NCBI GenBank assembly: GCA_017625275.1
Contig: JAGALI010000024.1
Span: 1-11,706 of the forward strand
Length of the DNA stretch: 11,706 nucleotides
Source of the DNA: Clostridia bacterium
Lineage (GTDB): Bacteria > Bacillota > Clostridia > Oscillospirales > CAG-272
Reading direction: 5' to 3'
Shown here: positions 1-6,757 of the stretch, piece by piece
How positions within the stretch are numbered: position 1 is the first letter of the stretch
Layout: each line of letters begins with the position of its first letter
Notes under the pieces: model-generated
Told to the model about the DNA's origin: nothing
What the model saw: the letters and a program-made list of their open reading frames with translations, nothing else
The model's database searches: none
Made by a program: the position numbers and the translations under genes

Positions 1-1278
1 AATGTAGATAGACTCAAAAGGGTTCGTGCGGAGCTTGGCACACCTCTTGCAATTATGCTTGATACAAAGGGTCCTGAATATCGTATAGGAACCTTTGAAA
101 ATGGCAAGGAGCTAATTTTTGATGGTGACACCTTCACATTCACAACAAGAGATATTATAGGAACTAATAAAATTGTATCAGTAAGCTATAAAAGCTTAGC
201 TGATGAGCTTGGTGCTGGTGATACAATCCTTGTAAACAACGGACTTCTTCGCTTCGAGGTTGAGAAAATAGAGGACACAGACATCATCTGTCGCGTAATC
301 TCAGGAGGCGAAATCTCTAATCGTAAGAGCATGGCATTCCCTGGCAAGGTTATGAATCAAATTTACCTTAGCGAGCAGGATAAGCGCGACCTTCTTTTCG
401 GTATCGAAAACGACCTTGACTATGTTGCGTGCTCCTTCGTCTCAAGAGTTCAGGATGTAATAGATATAAAAGCCTTTCTAAAGGAAAATGGCGCTACAAA
501 CATTGGAATTATTGCGAAGATTGAAAATCAATCAGGAGTTGATAATATTGAGCAAATTTGTGCCGAGTGCGACGGAATCATGATTGGCCGTGGCGACATG
601 GGCGTTGAGATTCCATTTGAGGAGGTGCCGGCTATTCAAAAGAAGATAATCACAAAGTGTCGTATGCTTGGTAAAAGAGTTATTACAGCTACCGAAATGC
701 TTGAGTCGATGACGACTAACCCTCGCCCAACAAGGGCAGAGATTTCCGATGTAGCAAACGCAGTATTTGATGGCACAAGCGCGATAATGCTATCTGGAGA
801 AACCGCAGCAGGAAAATATCCGGTGCTCACCGTTCAAACAATGGCGAAGATTGCGGAGCAGGCAGAAAAGAGCGTTGATTATAAGAAAATCTTCTATACA
901 ACCGAGTTTAAAATTAAAAACGCAATGGACGCAATATCTCACTCTGTTTGTGGAATGGCAATAGACATTGGTGCAAAGGCGATTGTTGTGTGCTCAATGT
1001 CTGGAATGACAGCGCGAATGGTGTCGCGCTTCCGCTCACCAGTTGATATTATTGGTCTTACCGTAAATGAAAAGACATGGCATCAGCTTGCGCTCTCTTG
1101 GGGTGTTAAGCCAGTAATGTGTGAGGTTTACCCACAGATTGAGGTTCTTTTCTATACAGCAAAGAACTTTGCCAAGGAGCATTTAGGCCTTAGCAAGGGT
1201 GATAATGTAGTAATCACAGGTGGCTCACAAACAGGAGCTAGTGGAAATACTAATACCATTAGAATGGAAACCATTTAA
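1..1278 (+). CDS. pyk: Pyruvate kinase, 5' end missing at the window edge
   Basis: This enzyme converts phosphoenolpyruvate and ADP to pyruvate and ATP, the last step of glycolysis, in the cytoplasm. The frame is already open at base 1, and the residues before the first ATG at 55 read as family sequence running into the LDTKGPE motif, so 55 is an internal methionine. About 50 N-terminal residues lie outside the window. Family motifs follow in order: the inserted B domain (roughly 130-330), AKIENQSGVDNIEQI (514-558) with the catalytic lysine, IGRGDMGVEIPFEEVP (a variant of ARGDLGVEIP) with metal and substrate ligands, TATEMLESM, then RPTRAEISDVANAV and a C-terminal domain ending in a TGGSQTGASGNTNTI-type stretch. 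There is no extra C-terminal PEP-utilising domain. Codons are intact to the TAA stop, and a strong terminator follows 60 bases later. Its promoter is not in the window. The identification is certain; its allosteric control cannot be judged. Confidence 0.96.
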   Translation, partial: NVDRLKRVRAELGTPLAIMLDTKGPEYRIGTFENGKELIFDGDTFTFTTRDIIGTNKIVSVSYKSLADELGAGDTILVNNGLLRFEVEKIEDTDIICRVISGGEISNRKSMAFPGKVMNQIYLSEQDKRDLLFGIENDLDYVACSFVSRVQDVIDIKAFLKENGATNIGIIAKIENQSGVDNIEQICAECDGIMIGRGDMGVEIPFEEVPAIQKKIITKCRMLGKRVITATEMLESMTTNPRPTRAEISDVANAVFDGTSAIMLSGETAAGKYPVLTVQTMAKIAEQAEKSVDYKKIFYTTEFKIKNAMDAISHSVCGMAIDIGAKAIVVCSMSGMTARMVSRFRSPVDIIGLTVNEKTWHQLALSWGVKPVMCEVYPQIEVLFYTAKNFAKEHLGLSKGDNVVITGGSQTGASGNTNTIRMETI

Positions 1279-1337
1279 CAAATTGCAAGCCTCTAAAACA
1301 CATGAATGAAAAGTAATATATAAATAACACAGAAAAG

Positions 1338-1365
1338 AAAAAGCCGTTTGATAAACGGCTTTTTT
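1338..1365. terminator. Bidirectional intrinsic terminator between pyk and ptsI
   Basis: A perfect 12-bp stem (AAAAAGCCGTTT at 1338-1349, AAACGGCTTTTT at 1353-1364) closes a GAT loop and runs into six T on the plus strand. Read from the other strand it also ends in five T, so it can stop transcripts of both convergent genes. It lies 60 bases after the pyk stop and about 52 bases after the ptsI stop. No other terminator is seen in 1279-1416. Confidence 0.9.
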
Positions 1366-1416
1366 AATTATTCTATATATGAACATATGAAAACATATTG
1401 TAAAACAAATGAGATT

Positions 1417-3045
1417 TTATTTTGTTAAATCTATTTTTCTTACGGCATCGCGCACGCTTAAAATATAGGCTGGAGATACGGAAAGCTCATCTATTCCCAT
1501 TCTCAAAAATGTCTCGGTCAGGGAAAGGTCAGAGGCAAGCTCTCCACAAATACCAATCCATGCCCCATGCTTGTGTGCGTTTTCTGCCGAAAGCGCAATA
1601 AGACGCAAAATCGCCTCATGATGCGTGTCGCAAAACTCGTCAAGGGTGGTGCTTTGCCTGTCGCAAGCAAGGGTATATTGCGTCAGGTCGTTTGTTCCAA
1701 CGCTGAAAAAGTCCACACAAGGAGCCAGCAAATCGCTGATAATTGCAGAAGCAGGCGTTTCAATCATAATGCCAAGCTCCACCTCGCGCGAAAACTCAAT
1801 CCCCTCACTCTCAAGCTCTGTCATGACCTCGGCGCAAAGGTCCTTGATTTTTAAGACCTCATCCACGCTGACAATCATAGGAAACATAATTCCAAGCCTT
1901 CCAAAAGCTGAAGCCCTATAAAGCGCGCGAAGCTGAGTCTTAAAAACCTCAGGTCTTGTAAGGCAAATCCTGATAGCGCGAAGTCCAAGGGCAGGATTTT
2001 CCTCCTTTGGCAGGCAAAAATATGGCGCCTGCTTATCAGCCCCAATATCAAGGGTTCTGATAATAACTCTTTTTCCATTCATGCTCTCAAGCACCTTTTT
2101 GTATGCCAAAAACTGCGCTCTTTCGCTAGGATAATCGTTACCCTCTAAATATAAAAATTCGCTTCTGAAAAGTCCAATTCCCTCGGCATCATTGAAAATC
2201 GCCTCGCCCACATGCGAAACAGCACCAATGTTCGCATAAAGATTTATTTTAGTCCCATCAAGTGTGATGGTTTCCTTTCCGGAAAGGCTTTTTAAAAGCT
2301 CCTTTTTCCTCTCGTCCTGTGCCTTACGCCTTTTCATTTCATCAAGAGTGCTTTCGTCAGGGCTTATAATAATATCTCCTGTGTAGCCGTCAACACAAAG
2401 CATATCCCCCTCGCTTATCCTCGCAAGAAGCTCATCGCCCACGCCAACAACTGCTGCAATCCCCATATTACGCGCTAAAATCGCAGTGTGAGAGCTTGCT
2501 GAGCCCTGTGACAGCACAAACGCAAGCACCTTATCCTTGTCGAGAAGCACAGTTTCGCTAGGAGATAAATCGTAAGCGCAAATTATGCATTTTTCAGCCA
2601 CTCCCTCGCCCGAATCCTCGTTTTTAAGGCAAGAAATAAGACGATTTGAAATGTCCTTAATATCAAGCGCACGCGCCCTCATATAGCTGTCATCCATAGA
2701 CGATAGAAGCTCACTAAAGCTCTCGCAGGTCTTGAATACAGCGTATTCGGCATTGATGCCCTCATTTATAATGCTTAAAACGCTCTCGTTATAGTCCTCA
2801 TCCTCAAGCATCATTTGATGAATTTCAAAGATTTGCGCGCTCGTCTCCCCGACCTCTCGAAGCGCCCTTTTATAAATTTCGGAAAGCTGAGCGCCAGCCC
2901 TTTTTTTAGCCTCATTAAATCTTAAAATCTCGCCCTGAGTGTCTGTAATTTGCCTTTTTTGAGCAATAGGCATCTTGCTTCCAACGATTTTAGCCTGTCC
3001 TATCGCAATAGCGCTACAAACGCCCTTACCATGTAATTTAATCAT
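1417..3045 (-). CDS. ptsI: PTS Enzyme I (phosphoenolpyruvate-protein phosphotransferase)
   Basis: Enzyme I takes the phosphate from phosphoenolpyruvate and passes it to HPr, starting the phosphotransferase sugar-uptake cascade; it is cytoplasmic. At 542 residues it is slightly shorter than the usual 570 or so. The N-terminal domain carries the active-site histidine, H186, in GSASSHTAILARNMGI. The C-terminal PEP-binding barrel shows LFRSEFLYL, IIRTLDIGADKQ, NPALGLRAIRICL, FFSVGTNDLTQYTLACDR and GICGELASD with the conserved cysteine. The ATG at 3045 has a good ribosome binding site (AAGAGGTG, plus-strand 3051-3058) five bases upstream. No gene for HPr (ptsH) or any Enzyme II lies nearby, so its partners must be elsewhere. 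The glycine-rich motif before the histidine reads GSASS instead of the common GGxTS, a small variation that should not affect function. It converges on pyk and appears to be transcribed alone. Confidence 0.96.
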   Translation of the reverse strand: MIKLHGKGVCSAIAIGQAKIVGSKMPIAQKRQITDTQGEILRFNEAKKRAGAQLSEIYKRALREVGETSAQIFEIHQMMLEDEDYNESVLSIINEGINAEYAVFKTCESFSELLSSMDDSYMRARALDIKDISNRLISCLKNEDSGEGVAEKCIICAYDLSPSETVLLDKDKVLAFVLSQGSASSHTAILARNMGIAAVVGVGDELLARISEGDMLCVDGYTGDIIISPDESTLDEMKRRKAQDERKKELLKSLSGKETITLDGTKINLYANIGAVSHVGEAIFNDAEGIGLFRSEFLYLEGNDYPSERAQFLAYKKVLESMNGKRVIIRTLDIGADKQAPYFCLPKEENPALGLRAIRICLTRPEVFKTQLRALYRASAFGRLGIMFPMIVSVDEVLKIKDLCAEVMTELESEGIEFSREVELGIMIETPASAIISDLLAPCVDFFSVGTNDLTQYTLACDRQSTTLDEFCDTHHEAILRLIALSAENAHKHGAWIGICGELASDLSLTETFLRMGIDELSVSPAYILSVRDAVRKIDLTK

Positions 3046-3079
3046 AAATGCACCTCTTTATAAAAGCTGTCCTTAAAAG

Positions 3080-3108
3080 TATTTACAAAAGCAAAATTTA
3101 ATATACAA
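3080..3108 (-). promoter_or_regulatory. Possible promoter of ptsI
   Basis: Read on the minus strand, TTGTAT (plus positions 3103-3108) is followed after 17 bases by TAAATA (3080-3085), placing a start site about 30 bases before the ptsI ATG. The -10 box matches the consensus at only three positions, and it lacks the TGn extension seen in the other promoters of this window, so the call is tentative. Confidence 0.4.
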
Positions 3109-3124
3109 TATTTGCCCTAAATGC

Positions 3125-3153
3125 TTGAAAAAGGCGAGGCGTAGTGATAAAAT
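3125..3153 (+). promoter_or_regulatory. Promoter of the DUF4886 gene, extended -10
   Basis: TTGAAA (3125-3130), a 17-base spacer and TAAAAT (3148-3153), with TG one base before the -10 box, form a good vegetative sigma-factor promoter. The predicted start near 3160 leaves a leader of about 25 bases before the ATG at 3185. This promoter occupies the bases that an upstream TTG start would need, which supports the ATG at 3185. Confidence 0.75.
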
Positions 3154-3184
3154 ATATTTATTAAGCATACCTAGGAGAATCAAA

Positions 3185-3889
3185 ATGAATGTTTTATGTA
3201 TAGGAAATAGCTTTTCGCAGGATGCAACAAGATATCTTCACCAAATCTCAAATGATGAAATCTTTGTTCGCAACCTTTATATAGGTGGCTGTTCCCTTGA
3301 AGCACATATGAATAATATAAAGGAAGCAAACGCTTATTATGAGTACCAGAAAAACGGCAGAAAGCTCAAAATGGTATCAATAAACGACGCGCTAAAGAAG
3401 AAAAAATGGGACTATGTGACAATTCAGCAGGTTAGCCAGCTTTCTGGAATTGAGAGCACCTATGAGCCATATATAGGCTTTATAATTGACTACATAAAAA
3501 AGGAATGTCCAAGCGCAAAAAACGTATTTCATAGAACCTGGGCATACGACCCAGCGTCAAGCCATGAGGGCTTTGTTAACTACAAAAACGATACACAATA
3601 TATGTATGAGTGCATTATGGACGCAAGCGATAGCATTGCGAAAAAATACAGCCTTCCTATAATTGATAATGCAACAGCAATACAAAAGGCAAGGGCGCTT
3701 GACGAATTTGATGTGTCGAAGGGGGGAGTGTCGATAAATCGCGATGGCTTCCATCTATCCCTTGACTACGGCAGATACCTTGCAGGCCTTACAATGTATA
3801 AGTTCTTCACAGGCAAGGAGGCAACAGCTGTCGAGTATGCACCAGAGGGCACAGACCCAAGCATCATAAAAAAGCTAAAGGAAATATAA
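3185..3889 (+). CDS. DUF4886 / SGNH-type hydrolase family protein
   Basis: This 234-residue protein matches the DUF4886 group of SGNH-fold proteins, many of which are expected to be esterases or to remove acyl groups from glycans; the substrate here is unknown. The N-terminus MNVLCIGNSFS holds the nucleophile-type serine (S9) in a GNS version of the GDS block. A glycine-rich GGCSL (34-38) follows as a likely second block, and QQVSQ (81-85) sits where other SGNH enzymes have GxND. RDGFHLS (186-192) supplies the Asp-x-x-His pair (D187, H190) near the C-terminus. There is no signal peptide or membrane segment, so it should be cytoplasmic. The ATG at 3185 is chosen because AGGAG lies 8 bases upstream; the frame is open back to a TTG at 3125, but that falls in the promoter. 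It has its own promoter and terminator and stands alone between ptsI and the membrane-protein pair. Confidence 0.82.
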   Translation: MNVLCIGNSFSQDATRYLHQISNDEIFVRNLYIGGCSLEAHMNNIKEANAYYEYQKNGRKLKMVSINDALKKKKWDYVTIQQVSQLSGIESTYEPYIGFIIDYIKKECPSAKNVFHRTWAYDPASSHEGFVNYKNDTQYMYECIMDASDSIAKKYSLPIIDNATAIQKARALDEFDVSKGGVSINRDGFHLSLDYGRYLAGLTMYKFFTGKEATAVEYAPEGTDPSIIKKLKEI

Positions 3890-3897
3890 AAGCAACC

Positions 3898-3936
3898 ACA
3901 GGTCGCACTATTTTAATGGTCTGACCTGTCTTTTTT
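3898..3936 (+). terminator. Intrinsic terminator after the DUF4886 gene
   Basis: ACAGGTC (3898-3904) pairs with GACCTGT (3923-3929). An inner ACTA/TGGT helix continues the stem after a 2x2 mismatch and closes a TTTTAA loop. A C and then six T follow (3931-3936). It starts 8 bases after the stop codon and isolates this gene from the next unit. Confidence 0.85.
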
Positions 3937-3977
3937 ATTTGAATTTCACAAAAATTTAAGTAAAATTTAAGTAACTG

Positions 3978-4006
3978 TTGATTTTAATCCTCGCCCATGC
4001 TATACT
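3978..4006 (+). promoter_or_regulatory. Promoter of the ywaF-like / yhhN-like unit, extended -10
   Basis: TTGATT (3978-3983), a 17-base spacer and TATACT (4001-4006), with TGC directly before the -10 box, give a strong predicted promoter. The start site should fall near 4013, leaving a short leader that contains the ribosome binding site GAAAGAGGA before the ATG at 4040. Confidence 0.8.
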
Positions 4007-4039
4007 ATTAGTAGCTTTTATATTACGAAAGAGGATTTT

Positions 4040-4894
4040 ATGAATTTATTTGAAAAATTTTTCTACGCTCTTGATAGCATAACGATGACAAGACCGACCA
4101 ATTATGGCTGGTTTCATTTGATGTTTGTTGCAATTGTAATAGGCTTGACAACATTTTTGTGTATAAAATTCAAGGATGCCGACGACAAGACCGTCAGAAG
4201 AATAGTAATGATAATGTGGATTGTCATGGCTACCCTTGAGGTTTATAAGCAGATAACCTTTGCAATCTCGGATGAGGACGGCGTGCTTGCGTGGGATTAC
4301 GCGTGGTATGCGTTCCCATATCAGCTATGCTCAACCCCACTTTATATTTTGCCATTTATCGCATGGCTCAAGGACTGTAGAGTAAGGGACTGTATGATTT
4401 CATACATTGCAACCTTCTCGCTTTTTGGTGGACTTGCAGTTTTCTGCTATCCAAACGATGTTTTTATAGGCGCTACACTCATAAACTTCCAGACAATGAT
4501 ACATCACGGCATACAGGTTGTGCTCGGCATTTTCTTCCTTGTAAGGGCAAGAAGAAGCCTTACCTTTAAGCGCTTTTCGTGCGCCGTTCCTGTGTTTGCA
4601 GTTATGGTGTCAATCGCTATCCTGCTCAATCTTAGCGTGTATGCGATTTTCCAGGCAAACGGAGTAACAGATGACTTTAATATGTTCTATATCAGCCCAT
4701 ACTTCGACTGCACGCTTCCAGTGCTCAGCGCAATTTATCCAAATGTACCATATGTAGTATTTGCGCTCTTGTATATTCTTGGCTTCTGCGTAGTATCAGC
4801 AATCGTATTTTACGGCGCAAAGGGAATTGTAATTCTTACAGATAAAATTAGAGATTATGTTAAATTTAAAAAATCACAAAAGGTCGTTCATTAG
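4040..4894 (+). CDS. YwaF/TMEM164-like integral membrane protein (TIGR02206 type)
   Basis: This 284-residue protein has about seven hydrophobic helices and matches the bacterial YwaF family, which is related to eukaryotic TMEM164. Recognisable family features are WFHLMF (24-29) at the start of helix 1, FPYQLCSTPLYILPF (92-106) with a cysteine at C97, and NFQTMIHHGIQVVLG (149-163) with the paired H155/H156. From memory, animal TMEM164 has been described as an acyltransferase acting on ether phospholipids through a conserved cysteine. Whether C97 corresponds to that residue, and whether the bacterial proteins share the activity, is inference. The ATG at 4040 has GAGGA 5 bases upstream. The gene is first in a two-gene unit with its own promoter, and its last 38 bases overlap the next gene. 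Family assignment is good; function is unproven. Confidence 0.8.
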   Translation: MNLFEKFFYALDSITMTRPTNYGWFHLMFVAIVIGLTTFLCIKFKDADDKTVRRIVMIMWIVMATLEVYKQITFAISDEDGVLAWDYAWYAFPYQLCSTPLYILPFIAWLKDCRVRDCMISYIATFSLFGGLAVFCYPNDVFIGATLINFQTMIHHGIQVVLGIFFLVRARRSLTFKRFSCAVPVFAVMVSIAILLNLSVYAIFQANGVTDDFNMFYISPYFDCTLPVLSAIYPNVPYVVFALLYILGFCVVSAIVFYGAKGIVILTDKIRDYVKFKKSQKVVH

Positions 4895-5570
4895 TCTAGT
4901 CGCGCTGTTTTCAGCGACGGAGCTTTTGCTTGGAATCCTTGTACAGCTCACCTCTGGCACGCTAAACACAGTCGTTTCATTTTTGGTGGTTGTTTTTGCA
5001 TGCGTGTTCGCTTTTGTTGCATTTTCAAGAGAAAGGGACTACCTATATACGCAAATCGCGCTTTTTGCAACCGTAATGGCAGATTTGTTTTTGGTTGTTA
5101 TCACTCCTACCTATAGAGTGGCAGGAATGGTTTTCTTTTCAATAGCACAAATATTCTATTTCCTAAGAATATATAACGAGGAAAAAAGCCATACAATAAG
5201 GCGCGTGCATCTAATTGTCAGAGGAAGCGTAATAGCCATTGCACTTCTTGCAACCATTATAATTTTAAAGGAAAAAACTGATTTTTTAAGTCTTATCTCG
5301 CTTTTCTATTATGCAAATCTTTTGACCAGCCTTGTCTTTGCCTTTTTAGAGGGCAAGAGAATGCTTGTGCTTGCGATAGGACTTGCGTGCTTCGCCATGT
5401 GTGACGCAGTTATAGGACTTAGCACAATGGCAGAGCTGTATATAGCAGTAGAGGAGGGAAGCCTGCTTTATTCTATAATACACCCAGGCTTTAACCTTGC
5501 ATGGATATTCTATGTTCCGTCGCAGGCTCTCATTTCAATCAGCACAATAAAATTTAAAGGGAAGGCATAG
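4857..5570 (+). CDS. YhhN/TMEM86-like membrane protein, candidate lysoplasmalogenase
   Basis: This 237-residue, roughly eight-helix membrane protein resembles the YhhN family, whose characterised members (animal TMEM86 and some bacterial YhhN proteins) cleave the vinyl-ether bond of lysoplasmalogens. Supporting features are RERDYLYTQIALFATVMADLF (from R58) with D76, then GMVFFSIAQIFYFLRIY (90-106), AIGLACFAMCDAVIGLS (173-189) with D183, and a C-terminal YVPSQALISIS. Two helix-embedded aspartates at about these positions are a family hallmark and are thought to be catalytic. The similarity is judged by eye and is moderate. The ATG at 4857 lies inside the preceding ywaF-like gene (38-base overlap) with only a weak AGAG upstream, which suggests translational coupling. 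No later methionine occurs before residue 75. A terminator overlaps the stop codon. If the family call is wrong, it remains a polytopic membrane protein of unknown role. Confidence 0.68.
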   Translation: MLNLKNHKRSFISLVALFSATELLLGILVQLTSGTLNTVVSFLVVVFACVFAFVAFSRERDYLYTQIALFATVMADLFLVVITPTYRVAGMVFFSIAQIFYFLRIYNEEKSHTIRRVHLIVRGSVIAIALLATIIILKEKTDFLSLISLFYYANLLTSLVFAFLEGKRMLVLAIGLACFAMCDAVIGLSTMAELYIAVEEGSLLYSIIHPGFNLAWIFYVPSQALISISTIKFKGKA

Positions 5571-5584
5571 GCCTTCCTTTTTTT
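5560..5584 (+). terminator. Intrinsic terminator overlapping the stop codon of the yhhN-like gene
   Basis: GGAAGGC (5560-5566) pairs with GCCTTCC (5571-5577) and is followed by seven T (5578-5584). The four-base loop ATAG contains the TAG stop codon, so the left arm of the hairpin is coding sequence. Confidence 0.9.
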
Positions 5585-5598
5585 GCCTATCTCATTCA

Positions 5599-5627
5599 TT
5601 GACAATAAGGATATAATATGCTACAAT
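5599..5627 (+). promoter_or_regulatory. Promoter of the metallo-hydrolase gene, extended -10
   Basis: A perfect TTGACA (5599-5604) is separated by 17 bases from TACAAT (5622-5627), with TGC directly before the -10 box. A perfect TATAAT also occurs at 5612-5617 but has no -35 element at the right distance. The predicted start is near 5634, just ahead of the ribosome binding site AAAGGAG at 5640. Confidence 0.85.
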
Positions 5628-5653
5628 AAAGCAAAAGCACAAAGGAGAAAAGT

Positions 5654-6229
5654 ATGATAAAATGCTTTGATTTTGGATGCCTTAGCTCCAACACCTATAT
5701 AGTCAGCGATGATGGCGAGGCTATGATAATCGACGCTGGCGTGGAATGTAGGTATCTTTCGGATTATGTAAAAGGAAACGGCTTGACTGTAAAATATATC
5801 GTTCTCACTCATGGGCACTATGACCATATTTGCTATGTTAGGGATTATATTGATGAATTTCCCGAGGCTACACTTGTCTACCACAGAGAGGAGCACAGGG
5901 TGCTTTCCGACTACGAGGCAAATCTGTCGCTTTGGATATGTGGCAGGGCAATCAATTATAATTTGCCACATCTTGAGGTTAGCGAGGGAGAGATGCTTGA
6001 AATCGGCACCCTAAGTCTTGAAATCATACACACCCCTGGACATACCCCTGGTGGAATTTGTCTGCTTTGCAGAGGTGAGGGTGTGATTTTCACAGGCGAT
6101 ACACGCTTTGAAAATGGCTTTGGCAGAACCGACTTTAAATATGGAAGCATAGAGGGGCTTGAAGGGTCTCTTGCACGCATAGAGGCAAATTATAAGGGAT
6201 ATAAAGTTCTCGCAGGACATAACTATTAA
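5654..6229 (+). CDS. Metallo-beta-lactamase-fold hydrolase, glyoxalase II-like
   Basis: This 191-residue cytoplasmic protein belongs to the metallo-beta-lactamase superfamily, closest by eye to the small glyoxalase II-like hydrolases (YcbL type). All expected metal ligands are present: THGHYDHI with H53, H55, D57 and H58, then H130 in HTPGHTPGG, D149 in FTGDTRF, and H189 in LAGHNY. These would hold two metal ions, usually zinc. The substrate, probably a thioester or similar hydrolysable bond, cannot be inferred. The ATG at 5654 has AAAGGAG about 8 bases upstream. Unusually, the protein ends two residues after the last ligand; relatives normally continue for another 15 or so residues after this GH. 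The terminator directly after the stop argues that this end is genuine. It is a single-gene unit just ahead of the ATP synthase operon, with no evident functional link to it. Confidence 0.9.
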   Translation: MIKCFDFGCLSSNTYIVSDDGEAMIIDAGVECRYLSDYVKGNGLTVKYIVLTHGHYDHICYVRDYIDEFPEATLVYHREEHRVLSDYEANLSLWICGRAINYNLPHLEVSEGEMLEIGTLSLEIIHTPGHTPGGICLLCRGEGVIFTGDTRFENGFGRTDFKYGSIEGLEGSLARIEANYKGYKVLAGHNY

Positions 6230-6254
6230 AAAGTCACGCAAGCGCGTGACTTTT
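6230..6254 (+). terminator. Hairpin terminator after the metallo-hydrolase gene
   Basis: AAAGTCACGC (6230-6239) pairs perfectly with GCGTGACTTT (6244-6253) around an AAGC loop, beginning at the base after the stop codon. The T run is short (four T, then an AT-rich stretch), so termination may be partial and some transcription could enter the atp operon. Confidence 0.7.
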
Positions 6255-6281
6255 ATATTATTATAAATTTATATGAAAATA

Positions 6282-6310
6282 TTGATTTTTTTAGAAAATA
6301 GTGGTATACT
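6282..6310 (+). promoter_or_regulatory. Promoter of the atp operon, extended -10
   Basis: TTGATT (6282-6287), a 17-base spacer and TATACT (6305-6310), with TGG before the -10 box, lie upstream of atpI. The predicted start near 6317 gives a leader of about 27 bases that includes AAAGGA. No other promoter of similar quality was noticed before atpB, so this is the likely start of the whole operon. Confidence 0.8.
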
Positions 6311-6343
6311 TACTATTAATAAAAAGCATAAAAGGAACAAAAG

Positions 6344-6727
6344 ATGAAAAAAATAGAACCAATGATAAAAAAGGAAACTCTATATGTCGGCGCATGGGTG
6401 CTTATTTTAAGTGCTATTATGCAGGCTGTATTTCTAATAATCGGCAAGTGGGACTATACGGTTTTGCTTGGTAATATTTTAACAGGTAGCGCATCTGTGC
6501 TTAACTTTTTCCTTATGGCACTTACAGTACAAAGCGCAATTGACATGGACGAGAAGGATGCAAAAACCAAAATGAAGGCATCGCAGTCGCTTCGAATGCT
6601 TATGATGCTTGTTGTTGTGGTGATTGGCGTGACTGTGCCATGCTTTAATATTTGGGCATCTATAATTCCTGTTTTCTTCCCAAGAATTTCGATGATGTTC
6701 AGAATGATTTTCAATAAAAATAAATAA
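6344..6727 (+). CDS. atpI: ATP synthase protein I-like membrane protein
   Basis: This 127-residue protein has four predicted membrane helices (about 14-33, 38-62, 82-104 and 105-122) joined by a charged loop, IDMDEKDAKTKMK (66-78). Sequence likeness to AtpI is weak, as is usual for this fast-changing family; the call rests on size, topology and position directly before atpB. AtpI is not part of the finished enzyme. In several bacteria, notably some with Na+-coupled ATP synthases, it helps assemble the c ring or supply the a and c subunits to the membrane. The ATG at 6344 follows AAAGGA by about 6 bases and is the first gene after the operon promoter. A gap of 30 bases separates it from atpB. 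Confidence 0.75.
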   Translation: MKKIEPMIKKETLYVGAWVLILSAIMQAVFLIIGKWDYTVLLGNILTGSASVLNFFLMALTVQSAIDMDEKDAKTKMKASQSLRMLMMLVVVVIGVTVPCFNIWASIIPVFFPRISMMFRMIFNKNK

Positions 6728-6757
6728 TTAAAAATCACTAAAAGCAGAGGTGATAAA

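Noticed and set aside
3125..3184. Upstream extension of the DUF4886 protein from a TTG codon at 3125
   Set aside because: The bases hold a good -35/-10 promoter, the added residues do not resemble the family N-terminus, and the ATG at 3185 has its own AGGAG site.
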